From NCBI RefSeq assembly GCF_030657435.1, contig NZ_JAUTWS010000007.1:162467-226466 (forward strand): 64,000 nt of DNA, in the 5' to 3' direction. This document shows, in pieces, positions 8,315 through 16,972 of this stretch. This DNA comes from Paracraurococcus lichenis (GTDB lineage Bacteria > Pseudomonadota > Alphaproteobacteria > Acetobacterales > Acetobacteraceae). How positions within the stretch are numbered: the stretch's first letter is position 1; every line of letters begins with the position of its first letter. Below the pieces are notes generated by a model. That model ran no database searches. It was not told the origin of the DNA and saw nothing but the letters and a program-made list of their open reading frames with translations. A program made the position numbers and the translations under genes.

Positions 8315-9063
8315 CAGGCGGCCTCCTTCGCTGCGGCGGGCGCGGGTTCGCCGAGGGTGAGGCTGCGGAAGACATCCTCGAGGCTGCGGCCCTCGCGCTC
8401 CAGCACGGAGGGCGGGGCGTCCACCACCACGCGGCCGCGGGCGATGATGATGGCGCGGCTGCAGACGGCGCCGACTTCCTCGAGGATGTGGGTCGAGATG
8501 ACGATCGCCTTCTGCGGCGCCATGCGGCGGATCAGTTCGCGGACCTCATGCTTCTGGTTGGGGTCGAGGCCGTCGGTCGGCTCGTCGAGGACCAGCACCG
8601 GCGGGTCGTGCAGCAGGGCCTGGGCCAGGCCGACGCGGCGCTTGAAGCCTTTCGACAATGTCTCGATGGGCTGCAGGCGGACGCCTTCGAGTTGCGTGAG
8701 GTGCATCGCCCCGGCGACGCGATCGTCCAGCTCCGACCCGCGGTAGCCGCGGATGCGGGCGGCAAAGGCGAGGAAGCCGGTGACCGTCATCTCGGGATAG
8801 GTCGGCGCGCCCTCCGGCAGGAAGCCGAGGTTGCGCTTGGCGGCGACCGGCCGGGCGACGACATCGGCGCCGCAGATGCGGGCGGTGCCGGTGGTCGGCG
8901 GCATGAAGCCGGCGAGCATGCGCATGGTGGTGGACTTGCCCGCGCCGTTCGGCCCGAGGAAGCCCAGCACCTCGCCCCGGTCCACCGTGAAGCTGACGTC
9001 GTCCACGGCGGTGAAGGCGCCGAAGCGCTTGGTCAGGTGGTCGATCTCGATCAGCGCGGCCAA
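8314..9063 (-). CDS. ABC transporter ATP-binding protein, GldA type
   Basis: The nucleotide-binding subunit of the Gld-type exporter. Motifs are complete: Walker A GPNGAGKST, signature LSKGFKRRVGLAQAL, Walker B VLVLDEPTDGLDP, and the switch histidine in ISTHILEE. The C-terminus (RSLEDVFRSLTLGE) is typical of this subfamily. I place the start at TTG 9063 because the domain begins directly after it. An ATG at 9192 in the same frame would add 43 low-complexity residues that do not look like a conserved domain. As first gene of the operon its promoter should lie in 9064-9245, shared with the divergent DUF29 gene. Confidence 0.85.
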   Translation of the reverse strand: MAALIEIDHLTKRFGAFTAVDDVSFTVDRGEVLGFLGPNGAGKSTTMRMLAGFMPPTTGTARICGADVVARPVAAKRNLGFLPEGAPTYPEMTVTGFLAFAARIRGYRGSELDDRVAGAMHLTQLEGVRLQPIETLSKGFKRRVGLAQALLHDPPVLVLDEPTDGLDPNQKHEVRELIRRMAPQKAIVISTHILEEVGAVCSRAIIIARGRVVVDAPPSVLEREGRSLEDVFRSLTLGEPAPAAAKEAA

Positions 9064-9245
9064 TGCCGGTCCCCCCGTGTCAACCTTCGCTGCGCCGGCA
9101 AGTGGTGCCCCAGGCTTGGTCGCCCGGGACGATCGCAGGCCGACGGCCGGCCGATGTACAAGCCTGACAGGGCTTTGCAAGGGGAGGCTCATGCGGCGGT
9201 TGCAGCCGCGTGACGTCGGGGCCAGATTCCGCGACGGAGGGCCCC

Positions 9246-9723
9246 ATGGGCGACAGCAGCCTCTACGAGACCGATATCCTGGAATGGACCGAGCGGCAGG
9301 CCGCGGCGCTGCGGGCGCTCGCCGGCCGGCCGGACCTGCCCAACGCGCTCGACCTGCCGAACGTCATCGAGGAGATCGAGGCCTTGGGGCGGACGGAGCT
9401 GAAATCGGCCACCAGCCCGATCCGGCTGATCCTGCTGCACCTGTTGAAGATCGCCTTCGTGCCGGGCTCGCGGGACGAGGCGCATTGGCGGACGGAGATC
9501 GTCACCTGTCACGGCGACGTGCAGGACAACATGACGGCCTTCATGCACCAGCGGGTGGACATGGACGCGCTCTGGCGCCGGGCGCTGCGCGAGGCCGGTC
9601 CTGCCCTGCAGGAACAGGGTTCCGCGCTGCCCCGCGGCCTGCCCCTTTGCCCTGCAGGACGTCCTCGGCGAGGAATTCGACCTGGACGCCGCCATCGCGC
9701 GGCTCCGGGCGCTCGTTCCCTAA
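9246..9723 (+). pseudogene. DUF29 family gene with a +1 frameshift
   Basis: The first about 130 codons read as a normal DUF29 protein (YETDILEWTERQAAALRAL, LDLPNVIEEIEALG, LILLHLLKIAFVPG). From about base 9639 that frame turns into arginine/proline-rich nonsense. The frame displaced by one base instead gives CPFALQDVLGEEFDLDAAIARLRALVP and then TAA at 9721-9723, which matches the expected DUF29 C-terminus. A single extra C in GCGGCCTGCCCC (about 9634-9645) explains this. It may be a true inactivating mutation or a sequencing error in a GC run. The stop overlaps the stop of recG on the other strand. DUF29 function is unknown. Confidence 0.75.
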
Positions 9724-11828
9724 CCCGCCCGCAGCGTCGCCATCGCCTCCGCCCGGCCGAACAACCGCAGCAGCACCTGCGCCGCCTGGCCGCGCGGCCC
9801 CTGCAGCAGCGGGTCCTTCTCCAGCAGAAGGGCGGCGTCGCGGTTGGCCATGATGATCAGCCCCTCCTGCGCCTCCGCCTCGGAAAGGCCGAGGCGGAAG
9901 ACCGGCGCGCCGGACTGGCGCGTGCCCAGAAGGTCACCGCCTCCACGAATGTGAAAATCAGCATCTGCGATCAAAAATCCGTCTTCTGTGTCACGTAGTA
10001 TTTCTAGCCGTTCTTTTGAAATTGGTCCCAAATCATCCTCATTATAGAGCAACATGCAGTAGCTTGGCTCGGTCCCGCGTCCCACACGGCCTCTAAGTTG
10101 GTGGAGAGGAGCCAAGCCGTACCTGTCAGCGTGCTCAATTACCATTACGGTAGCCTGAGGCACGTCAACACCGACTTCGATAACTGTGGTCGCAACTAGC
10201 AGGTTGGCTTCACCTGCCGCGAACTTACCGAGGCTGGCTTCACGAACGTCGGTAGGTTGCTGGCCGTGAGCAATTTCAACGGAGCTTCCAAATCGTTTTC
10301 GCAGTTCTTCATAACGATCGCATGCCGCAACATCATCATCTTCTTCTTTTCCAGTAATACTGCGGCAGACCCAATAAACTCTTGCTCCTTTGGTTATAGC
10401 CCGGCCTACCGCTTTTATTACTTCTTCTATTTTTTTTTGTTTGTGGACCGTCGTTTTAATGGCCTGCCGCCCGGCCGGCTTGCCCGACAGGCGGCTGACC
10501 GCCATCTCGCCCCACTGGGTCAGCAGCAGGGTGCGGGGGATCGGCGTCGCCGTCATGACCAGCATGTCGGCGGCATCGCCTTTCTCCGCCAGCATCAGCC
10601 GCTGCGCCACGCCGAAGCGGTGCTGCTCGTCCACGACCGCCAGGCCAAGGTCGCGGAACTGCACCCCCTCCTGGAACAGGGCATGGGTGCCGACCACGAT
10701 GTTCACGGCACCGCTAGCGAGGCCGGTCAGCACCCGCTTGCGCTGCGCCCCCTTCACGCTGCCGGCCAGCAGCTCCACCCGTACCCCAGCCGGGGTGCAG
10801 AGCCGGTCCAGCGTGCGGATATGCTGCCGCGCCAGGATTTCCGTGGGTGCCATCAGCGCGGCCTGGGCGCCGGCCTCGACGGCGCGCAGCATGGCGAGCA
10901 CCGCGACCAGCGTCTTGCCGCTGCCGACATCGCCCTGCAGCAGGCGCAGCATCCGGTGCGGCGCCGCGAGGTCGGCATCGATCTCCGAGAGGGCATGCGC
11001 CTGGGAGGGGGTCGGCGCATGCCCGAAGGCGGCCAACGCCTGGGCGCGGAGATGCCCGTCGCCGGCCAGAGGCCGCCCGGCGCGCTGCCGGACCCGCCGG
11101 CGGACCAGGGCGAGCGCAAGCTGCCCGGCCAGCGCCTCGTCATAGGCGAGCCGCGCGCGCACCGGCGGCTCGGGCGCCCGCTCCGGCTGCTGCACGGCCC
11201 GCAGCGCCGCGGCGAAGGGCGGCCAGCCCTCCCGCCGCAGCAGGGCGGCGTCCTGCCATTCCGGCAGGTCCGGCAGCCGCTCCAGCGCCGCCGCCATGGC
11301 CTTGGCCACCTGGGACAGCCGCAGGTCCTTCACCAGCGGCCAGATCGGCTCCAGTTCCGGGATGCCCTCCGGCCCGCTGGCCGAGAGGGGGTTGATCATC
11401 GACCAGATGCCGCCCTCGGTCTTCACCTTGCCGGCGAAGAGCCGCTCCGTCCCTTCCGGGAGCAGTTTCTGCAGCCAGCCCAGGTTGCCGTTGATGTAGC
11501 GGATCAGCAGGCGCCGGCCGGCCGCCTCGGTGCGGACCTCGACATAGGGGCGGCCGAGCTTCGAGCGGGCGGCCCGCAGCGAGACCACGAGGGCCGGCAG
11601 GATCACCTCGGCCTCGAGCGGCGCCTCGACCGGGCTCTCGATGCGGATGCGCTCGGCATAGCGCTCCGGCAGGTGGAAGAGCAGGTCGAGCACCCGCTCT
11701 CCGCCCACCGCCTCCCTCAGGCGCTTGGCGATCAGCGGCCCGACGCCCGGCAGCGACTCCAGGGGGGCAAGGAGGGGGTCGAGGCGCGGATCGGCCAGGC
11801 CCTGCCCAGGCACGCTCTGCTCGGTCAC
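9720..11828 (-). CDS. recG: ATP-dependent DNA helicase RecG
   Basis: A 702-residue superfamily 2 helicase that remodels stalled forks and branched DNA. The order is normal: an N-terminal wedge/OB domain (SLPGVGPLIAKRLREA), then Walker A LLQGDVGSGKTLVA, the DEQH-type box VVDEQHRFGV, TATPIPRTL, the motif V segment VATTVIEVGVDVP, motif VI HQLRGRVGRG, and the RecG C-terminal DFHIRGGGDLLGTRQSG. The start is a GTG at 11828; the longer frame to 11975 overlaps the promoter and sdhE. It diverges from sdhE-mfd, a frequent alphaproteobacterial arrangement. Codons for about residues 455-628 are AT-rich, unlike the rest of the gene (separate entry). Confidence 0.95.
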   Translation of the reverse strand: MTEQSVPGQGLADPRLDPLLAPLESLPGVGPLIAKRLREAVGGERVLDLLFHLPERYAERIRIESPVEAPLEAEVILPALVVSLRAARSKLGRPYVEVRTEAAGRRLLIRYINGNLGWLQKLLPEGTERLFAGKVKTEGGIWSMINPLSASGPEGIPELEPIWPLVKDLRLSQVAKAMAAALERLPDLPEWQDAALLRREGWPPFAAALRAVQQPERAPEPPVRARLAYDEALAGQLALALVRRRVRQRAGRPLAGDGHLRAQALAAFGHAPTPSQAHALSEIDADLAAPHRMLRLLQGDVGSGKTLVAVLAMLRAVEAGAQAALMAPTEILARQHIRTLDRLCTPAGVRVELLAGSVKGAQRKRVLTGLASGAVNIVVGTHALFQEGVQFRDLGLAVVDEQHRFGVAQRLMLAEKGDAADMLVMTATPIPRTLLLTQWGEMAVSRLSGKPAGRQAIKTTVHKQKKIEEVIKAVGRAITKGARVYWVCRSITGKEEDDDVAACDRYEELRKRFGSSVEIAHGQQPTDVREASLGKFAAGEANLLVATTVIEVGVDVPQATVMVIEHADRYGLAPLHQLRGRVGRGTEPSYCMLLYNEDDLGPISKERLEILRDTEDGFLIADADFHIRGGGDLLGTRQSGAPVFRLGLSEAEAQEGLIIMANRDAALLLEKDPLLQGPRGQAAQVLLRLFGRAEAMATLRAG
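9945..10465 (-). other. in-frame low-GC patch inside recG
   Basis: Composition drops abruptly inside the recG frame. In 10381-10440 only 23 of 60 bases are G or C, and in 9961-10020 only 25 of 60, against roughly 70 percent on both sides. The reading frame is kept, and helicase motifs V and VI are encoded here and intact. On the coding strand there is a nine-A run in the codons for HKQKKIEE, and many codons end in A or T, rare in neighbouring genes. The protein stretch is also unusually acidic (GKEEDDDVAAC). This looks like a segment acquired from a low-GC donor by recombination within the gene. Confidence 0.7.
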
Positions 11829-11885
11829 GCGCAACTTCCACCGCTGGTGCCGCGTCGGGCTGACAGGATTCCCACACCCCCCTAT

Positions 11886-12218
11886 ATGCCAGCGACATTG
11901 CCCGATGACGACATGCCGACCGAAACGGACACCCTCGACCCCCGCCGCCGCCGCCTCCTCTTCCGCGCCCATCACCGCGGCACGAAGGAGGCGGACCTGA
12001 TGATCGGCCGCTTCGTGGCCAGCAACATCGCCGGTTTCACCGAAGCCGAGCTGGACGAGCTGGAGGCGGTGCTGGAATACCCCGACGTGGACCTGGCCGA
12101 CTGGCTCTCCGGCCGCCGGCCCATCCCGCCGGAATGCCGCACGCCGATGCTGGACCGCATGGCGGTGGAATGCGCCGGCAGCGGCGCCGGCCTGCCGGAG
12201 GAGCTGCGGCCCCGATGA
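11886..12218 (+). CDS. sdhE: FAD assembly factor SdhE (succinate dehydrogenase assembly factor 2 family)
   Basis: A 110-residue protein of the SdhE/YgfY/Sdh5 family, which promotes covalent flavinylation of the SdhA subunit of succinate dehydrogenase. The conserved core reads RRRRLLFRAHHRGTKEADLM, with the RGxxE motif, then a helix with EAELDELEAVLEYPDVDLADWL. The family is usually 80-100 residues. A second in-frame ATG at 11913 would drop nine acidic residues and is an equally good start. It diverges from recG (57 bases between starts), and its TGA overlaps the ATG of mfd, indicating coupling. Confidence 0.88.
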   Translation: MPATLPDDDMPTETDTLDPRRRRLLFRAHHRGTKEADLMIGRFVASNIAGFTEAELDELEAVLEYPDVDLADWLSGRRPIPPECRTPMLDRMAVECAGSGAGLPEELRPR

Positions 12219-15200
12219 GCGAGACGCGGGAGCGGACCCAGGGGCTCACCGTCCACGGCGCGCCGGAGGGGTTCGACGCCCTGCTGCTGGCGCGGCGGCG
12301 GGCGGAGACGGAGGGGCCGGTCCTGCATGTCTGCCGCGACGATGCCCGCACCGCCCGGCTGACGGAGGCGCTGGGCTTCTTCGCGCCCGAGGTCGAGGTG
12401 CTGCGCTTCCCGGCCTGGGACTGCCTGCCCTATGACCGCGTCTCGCCGAACCCGGAGATCGTGGCCGAACGCGTCGCCACCCTGACCCGGCTGCTGGAGC
12501 CCGGGGACCGGCCGCGCATCGTCGTCACCACGGTCAATGCCCTGGTGCAGAAGGTGCCGCCACGCGAGGCCTTCTCGGGCGCCACCCTGTTCCTGAAGAA
12601 GGGGGGGCGGGTGAGGCCGGAGGCGCTGACCGCCTTCCTCGAGGCCAATGGCTATGGCCGCACCGGCACGGTGATGGAGCCGGGCGAATACGCCGTCCGC
12701 GGCGGCATCATCGACCTCTTCCCGGCGGGCGAGCCGGATCCGGTCCGCCTCGACCTCTTCGGCGACGAGATCGAGAGCCTGCGCCGCTTCGACACGGGGA
12801 CGCAGCGGAGCGGCGAGGCGCTGACGGAACTCTGGCTGCGGCCGGTGGGGGAGGTCTTCCTCGACCCCGACTCGATTGCCCGCTTCCGCACGGCCTATCG
12901 CGACCTCTTCGGCGCCGCGGCGACGGAGGACCCGCTCTATGTCTCGGTCAGCGCCGGCCGGAAGCATCCCGGCATGGAGCACTGGGCGGGGCTGTTCCAC
13001 GAGGCGATGGAGACCCTGCTCGACTATCTGAATACCGGTCCTCTGGGGGCCTCGGTCAGCCTGGACAACCAGGCCGACGAGGTGCTGGCCGCCCGCCTCG
13101 AGATGATCGAGGACCACTACCAGGCCCGCCGCCAGCCGGTTCGCAGCAGCGAGGGCGAGGTGCCCTACCGCCCGGCGCCGCCCGGCACCCTCTACCTGAC
13201 GCGCGCCGCCTGGGACCGGATGCTCTCGGGCGGGCCGCTGCTGCGCTTCTTCCCCTTCGCCCAGCCGGATGGGGCGGAGGGCGTCGAGGCCGGCGGCCGC
13301 CCCGGCCGGCTCTTCACCGAGGTGCGCAACACCGGTGGCAATGTCTTCCAGGCCTTCGCCGAGCACGCCCAGGTGATGCTGGAACAGGGCCGCCGCCCGG
13401 TCGTTGCGGCCTGGACCCGCGGCTCCCGCGAGCGCCTGGGCAACCTGCTGCGGGAGAACCGGGTGGCCGCCCAGGCGGTGGAGAGCTTTGCCGAGGTGGC
13501 GAGGCTGCCGAAGGGCGTGGTCGGCCTCGCGGTGCTGGGGCTGGAGCGCGGCTTCCTCGCGCCCGCCACGGCCACCGGCACCGGCTTCGGCCTCTCCGTC
13601 GTCGGGGAGCAGGACCTGCTGGGCGAGCGCATCGCCCGCCCGCCGCGCCGGCGCAAGCGCGCCGACCAGTTCATCGCCGATGCCACGGGCATCGAGCAGG
13701 GCGACCTGGTCGTTCACCAGGACCACGGCATCGGCCGTTATGACGGCCTCGAGACGCTGCAGGTCAGCGGCGCGCCGCATGACTGCCTGCGGCTGGTCTA
13801 TGACGGCGGCGACAAGCTCTTCCTGCCGGTCGAGAACATCGAGGTTCTCTCGCGATTTGGGTCTGAAACCCAGGGCGTCGCCCTCGACAAGCTCGGCGGA
13901 TCGAGCTGGCAGTCGCGCAAGGCCAAGGCCAAGCAGCGCATCCAGGACATGGCCGGGCAGCTCATCCGCATCGCGGCCGAGCGGGCGACGCGCGAGGGCA
14001 CGCTGGCAGCGCCGCCAGAGGGCGCCTGGGACGAGTTCTGCAGCCGCTTCCCCTTCGCCGAGACCGAGGACCAGCAGCGCGCCATCGGCGACGTGCTGGA
14101 GGACCTGGCGGCCGGCCGGCCCATGGATCGCCTCGTCTGCGGCGATGTCGGCTTCGGCAAGACCGAGGTGGCCCTGCGCGCCGCCTTCGTCGTCGCCATG
14201 TCCGGCGCGCAGGTGGCGGTGGTGGTGCCGACCACGCTGCTCGCCCGCCAGCACACCCGCACCTTCACGGCGCGCTTCGCCGGTTTCCCGATCGAGGTCG
14301 CGCAGCTCTCCCGCATGGTCACCGCCAAGGACGCGGCCAAGGTGCGGGAGGGGCTGAAGGACGGCCGCATCAACATCGTCGTCGGCACCCATGCCCTGCT
14401 GGCCAAGGGCGTGGAGTTCGCCGATCTCGGCCTCGTCATCGTCGACGAGGAGCAGCATTTCGGCGTCGCCCACAAGGAGCGCCTGAAGGCGCTGAAGACC
14501 GACGTCCATGTCCTGACCCTGACCGCGACGCCGATCCCGCGCACCCTGCAGTTGGCACTGACCGGCGTGCGGGAGATGAGCATCATCGCGACGCCCCCCG
14601 TCGATCGCCTCGCGGTCCGCACCTTCATCATGCCCTGGGACGGCGTGGTGCTGCGGGAGGCGATCCAGCGCGAGCGGTTCCGCGGCGGGCAGATCTTCTG
14701 CGTCGTCCCCCGGCTCGAGGACATGGAGAAGGTCTCGGCGCGCCTCGCCGAGATCGTGCCGGATGCCCGCGTGGTGCAGGCGCATGGCCAGATGGCGCCG
14801 ACGCACCTCGAGAAGGTCATGACCGAGTTCGGCGACGGCAAGCACGACATCCTGCTGGCGACGAACATCGTCGAGTCGGGCCTCGACATGCCGGCGGTGA
14901 ACACGCTGATCATCCACCGCGCCGACATGTTCGGCCTGGCGCAGCTCTATCAGCTCCGCGGCCGGGTCGGGCGCGGCAAGCAGCGCGGCTATGCCTACCT
15001 GACCTGGCCCGCCACCCACCGCCTCTCGGCCGCGGCGCAGAAGCGGCTGGAGGTGATGCAGACCCTCGACAACCTCGGCGCCGGCTTCACCCTGGCCTCC
15101 CACGACCTTGACATCCGCGGCGCCGGCAACCTGCTGGGCGACGAGCAGTCCGGCCATATCCGCGAGGTCGGCATCGAGCTCTACCAGCAGATGCTGGAGG

Positions 15201-15724
15201 AGGCGGTGGCCGACCTGAAGGCCGGGCAGGGGAAGAAGAAGTCCGAGCTGGACTATGCCGGCGCCTGGACGCCCAACATCAATCTCGGCCTGCCCGTGCT
15301 GATCCCGGAAGGCTATGTGCGCGACCTGCCGGTCCGACTCGGCCTCTACCGCCGCATCGGCGCGCTGGGGACGGAGGCGGAGATCGAGGCCATGGCGGCC
15401 GAGCTCGCCGACCGCTTCGGCCCGCTGCCGGCCGAGGTCGAGAACCTGCTGCAGGTGGTCGCCATCAAGGCGCTCTGCCGGGAGGCGGGGGTGGAGAAGG
15501 TGGATGCCGGGCCGAAGGGCGTGGTGCTGAGCTTCTTCCGCAACCACTTCCGCAATCCGGCCGGGCTGGTGAGCTGGGTCGCGGCGCAGAAGGGCCTGGT
15601 GAAGCTGCGGCCGGACCACAAGCTGGCCCTGCTGCGGGAGATGGGGCTGGAGCAGCGGGTGCGGGTGGCGAAGGACCTGCTGGTGGCGCTGGCGCGGGTG
15701 GCGGGGCAGGCCAGGGCGGCCTGA
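12215..15724 (+). CDS. mfd: transcription-repair coupling factor
   Basis: A 1169-residue Mfd, which displaces stalled RNA polymerase and recruits UvrA to the lesion. Order of domains: UvrB-like N-terminal module (FPAWDCLPYDRVSPNPEI, RGGIIDLFPAG), the RNA polymerase interaction domain (GDLVVHQDHGIGRYDGLE, KLFLPVENI), then the RecG-like translocase with Walker A LVCGDVGFGKTEVA, DEEQ box VIVDEEQHFGV, TATPIPRTL and motif VI QLYQLRGRVGRG, and the C-terminal D7 domain (KSELDYAGAWTPNINLGLPVLIPEGYV). The start ATG overlaps the sdhE stop (ATGA); a longer frame from 12134 lies inside sdhE. Normal composition throughout, unlike recG. Confidence 0.96.
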   Translation: MSETRERTQGLTVHGAPEGFDALLLARRRAETEGPVLHVCRDDARTARLTEALGFFAPEVEVLRFPAWDCLPYDRVSPNPEIVAERVATLTRLLEPGDRPRIVVTTVNALVQKVPPREAFSGATLFLKKGGRVRPEALTAFLEANGYGRTGTVMEPGEYAVRGGIIDLFPAGEPDPVRLDLFGDEIESLRRFDTGTQRSGEALTELWLRPVGEVFLDPDSIARFRTAYRDLFGAAATEDPLYVSVSAGRKHPGMEHWAGLFHEAMETLLDYLNTGPLGASVSLDNQADEVLAARLEMIEDHYQARRQPVRSSEGEVPYRPAPPGTLYLTRAAWDRMLSGGPLLRFFPFAQPDGAEGVEAGGRPGRLFTEVRNTGGNVFQAFAEHAQVMLEQGRRPVVAAWTRGSRERLGNLLRENRVAAQAVESFAEVARLPKGVVGLAVLGLERGFLAPATATGTGFGLSVVGEQDLLGERIARPPRRRKRADQFIADATGIEQGDLVVHQDHGIGRYDGLETLQVSGAPHDCLRLVYDGGDKLFLPVENIEVLSRFGSETQGVALDKLGGSSWQSRKAKAKQRIQDMAGQLIRIAAERATREGTLAAPPEGAWDEFCSRFPFAETEDQQRAIGDVLEDLAAGRPMDRLVCGDVGFGKTEVALRAAFVVAMSGAQVAVVVPTTLLARQHTRTFTARFAGFPIEVAQLSRMVTAKDAAKVREGLKDGRINIVVGTHALLAKGVEFADLGLVIVDEEQHFGVAHKERLKALKTDVHVLTLTATPIPRTLQLALTGVREMSIIATPPVDRLAVRTFIMPWDGVVLREAIQRERFRGGQIFCVVPRLEDMEKVSARLAEIVPDARVVQAHGQMAPTHLEKVMTEFGDGKHDILLATNIVESGLDMPAVNTLIIHRADMFGLAQLYQLRGRVGRGKQRGYAYLTWPATHRLSAAAQKRLEVMQTLDNLGAGFTLASHDLDIRGAGNLLGDEQSGHIREVGIELYQQMLEEAVADLKAGQGKKKSELDYAGAWTPNINLGLPVLIPEGYVRDLPVRLGLYRRIGALGTEAEIEAMAAELADRFGPLPAEVENLLQVVAIKALCREAGVEKVDAGPKGVVLSFFRNHFRNPAGLVSWVAAQKGLVKLRPDHKLALLREMGLEQRVRVAKDLLVALARVAGQARAA

Positions 15725-15807
15725 TCCGCCAACCCGCGCGCGGATTTCTGCCGGCTGTGTTGCGCGGGCACTAGCGGCAGCGGCAGCGGCGAGGTCATTC
15801 CGGCGGC

Positions 15808-16938
15808 ATGTCCGCCGCTGCCCGCCGCACCGACCTCGACCTGCTGCGCGTCCTGGTCTGCTTCACCGTGATCCTGGCGCATGCGCTGCTGATCTTCGCG
15901 GAGGAGCCGCGCTACCACGTCAAGAGCGCGGTGCCCTGGCTGCCCGCGACCATCGCCTATGAGGGGTTGCGGATCGCCACCCTGGCGATCTTCTTCACCC
16001 TGGCGGGGTGGTCGGCCGTCGCCTCGCTCCGCCGGCGGCCGATGGGGCGCTATGTGCGGGACCGGGTGGCGCGGGTGCTGGTGCCGCTGCTGGCCGGCAT
16101 CCTGCTGCTCGGGCCGGTGATCAAGTGGATCGAGCTGCGGCAGGGCCGCGACCTCCGCCTCGGCGGGTTCCGGCTGGTGGCGCCGCCGGACTACGGCTTC
16201 CTCGAATTCCTGCCGCGCTATCTCACCCGCATGAACCTGATGACCTGGAGCCATCTGTGGTTCCTGGCCTACCTCTTCCTGATCTCGCTGGTCCTGCTGC
16301 CGCTGCTGCGCTGGCTGGCGCGGCAGACGCCGGAGGCCTCGGTGCCCGGGCGGGCGATGGCCTATGTCCCGGCCGGGCTGCTGGCGGCGCAGGTGGCGGG
16401 GACGGGGGGCTACTGGCCCTTCCTGCCGAACCTGGTGCAGGACGGGGCGAACCTGGCCTATTTCGCGGCCTGCTTCGCCATGGGCGGCGTGCTGGCGGCC
16501 TGGCCGGGGCTGGAGGCGCGGCTGCGGGCGGAGGCCTGGGGGCTGCTGGCGCTGGCGGCGGCGGGGCTGGCGCTGGTGGTGCTGGCCGGGCCGGGGCTGA
16601 TCGGGCGGGTCGGCGTCGGGCTCTGCGCCTGGGGCTGCATCGGCGCGGGGCTCGGCTTTGCCGGGCGGCACCCGCCGCGGCCCTCCCCGCTGCTGGCCTG
16701 GCTGGGGGAGGCGACCATGCCCGTCTATGTGCTGCACCACGTGCCGGTGCTGGCGCTGGGGGTGGCGGTGCTGCCGCTGGGGTGGGGGGAGGGGGCTTCG
16801 GTGCTCGCCATCGCCGCCGGGGCGACGGTGGCGTCGCTGCTGGCCTACCGGGTGTTGGTGTGGCCGTGGCAGGGGCCGCGGTGGCTGGTGGGGATGACTC
16901 AAGCGCGCAGTCGACCACCAGTCATCTTTGCCGACTAA
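15808..16938 (+). CDS. acyltransferase 3 family membrane protein
   Basis: A 376-residue integral membrane acyltransferase of the OpgC/OafA-like family, which adds acyl groups to surface glycans or glucans. It opens with RTDLDLLRVLVCFTVILAHALLIF, containing the conserved R/H pair of the family, and has about ten hydrophobic segments, including TWSHLWFLAYLFLISLVLLPL and EATMPVYVLHHVPVLALGVAVL. The last about 14 codons (after RWLVG) coincide with a fall in GC and read unlike the rest, so the natural C-terminus may have been replaced when the AT-rich DNA downstream arrived. The acyl acceptor is unknown. Confidence 0.8.
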   Translation: MSAAARRTDLDLLRVLVCFTVILAHALLIFAEEPRYHVKSAVPWLPATIAYEGLRIATLAIFFTLAGWSAVASLRRRPMGRYVRDRVARVLVPLLAGILLLGPVIKWIELRQGRDLRLGGFRLVAPPDYGFLEFLPRYLTRMNLMTWSHLWFLAYLFLISLVLLPLLRWLARQTPEASVPGRAMAYVPAGLLAAQVAGTGGYWPFLPNLVQDGANLAYFAACFAMGGVLAAWPGLEARLRAEAWGLLALAAAGLALVVLAGPGLIGRVGVGLCAWGCIGAGLGFAGRHPPRPSPLLAWLGEATMPVYVLHHVPVLALGVAVLPLGWGEGASVLAIAAGATVASLLAYRVLVWPWQGPRWLVGMTQARSRPPVIFAD

Positions 16939-16972
16939 AAGGTTGAAGTTGAGAAGAGCGGAGAAATTGCCT

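Noticed and set aside
5369..8746. 1125-codon plus-strand open frame
   Set aside because: It is antisense to the GldG/GldF/GldA and DUF4340 genes, which carry clear family motifs; the frame has low-complexity Arg/Ala/Asp sequence and no ribosome site.
9063..9192. 43-residue N-terminal extension of the GldA-type ATPase from the ATG at 9192
   Set aside because: The extension is low-complexity and the ABC domain begins right after the TTG at 9063; kept only as an alternative start.
11972..15619. 1215-codon open frame antisense to mfd
   Set aside because: It covers the mfd coding sequence on the other strand; its protein is a histidine/arginine/leucine-rich shadow typical of high-GC DNA with no motif, while mfd has all its domains.
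16928..16972. Earlier start for the AT-rich SGNH-like gene
   Set aside because: It would overlap the acyltransferase stop and add a basic stretch; the ATG at 16973 has a GGAG site at the right distance.
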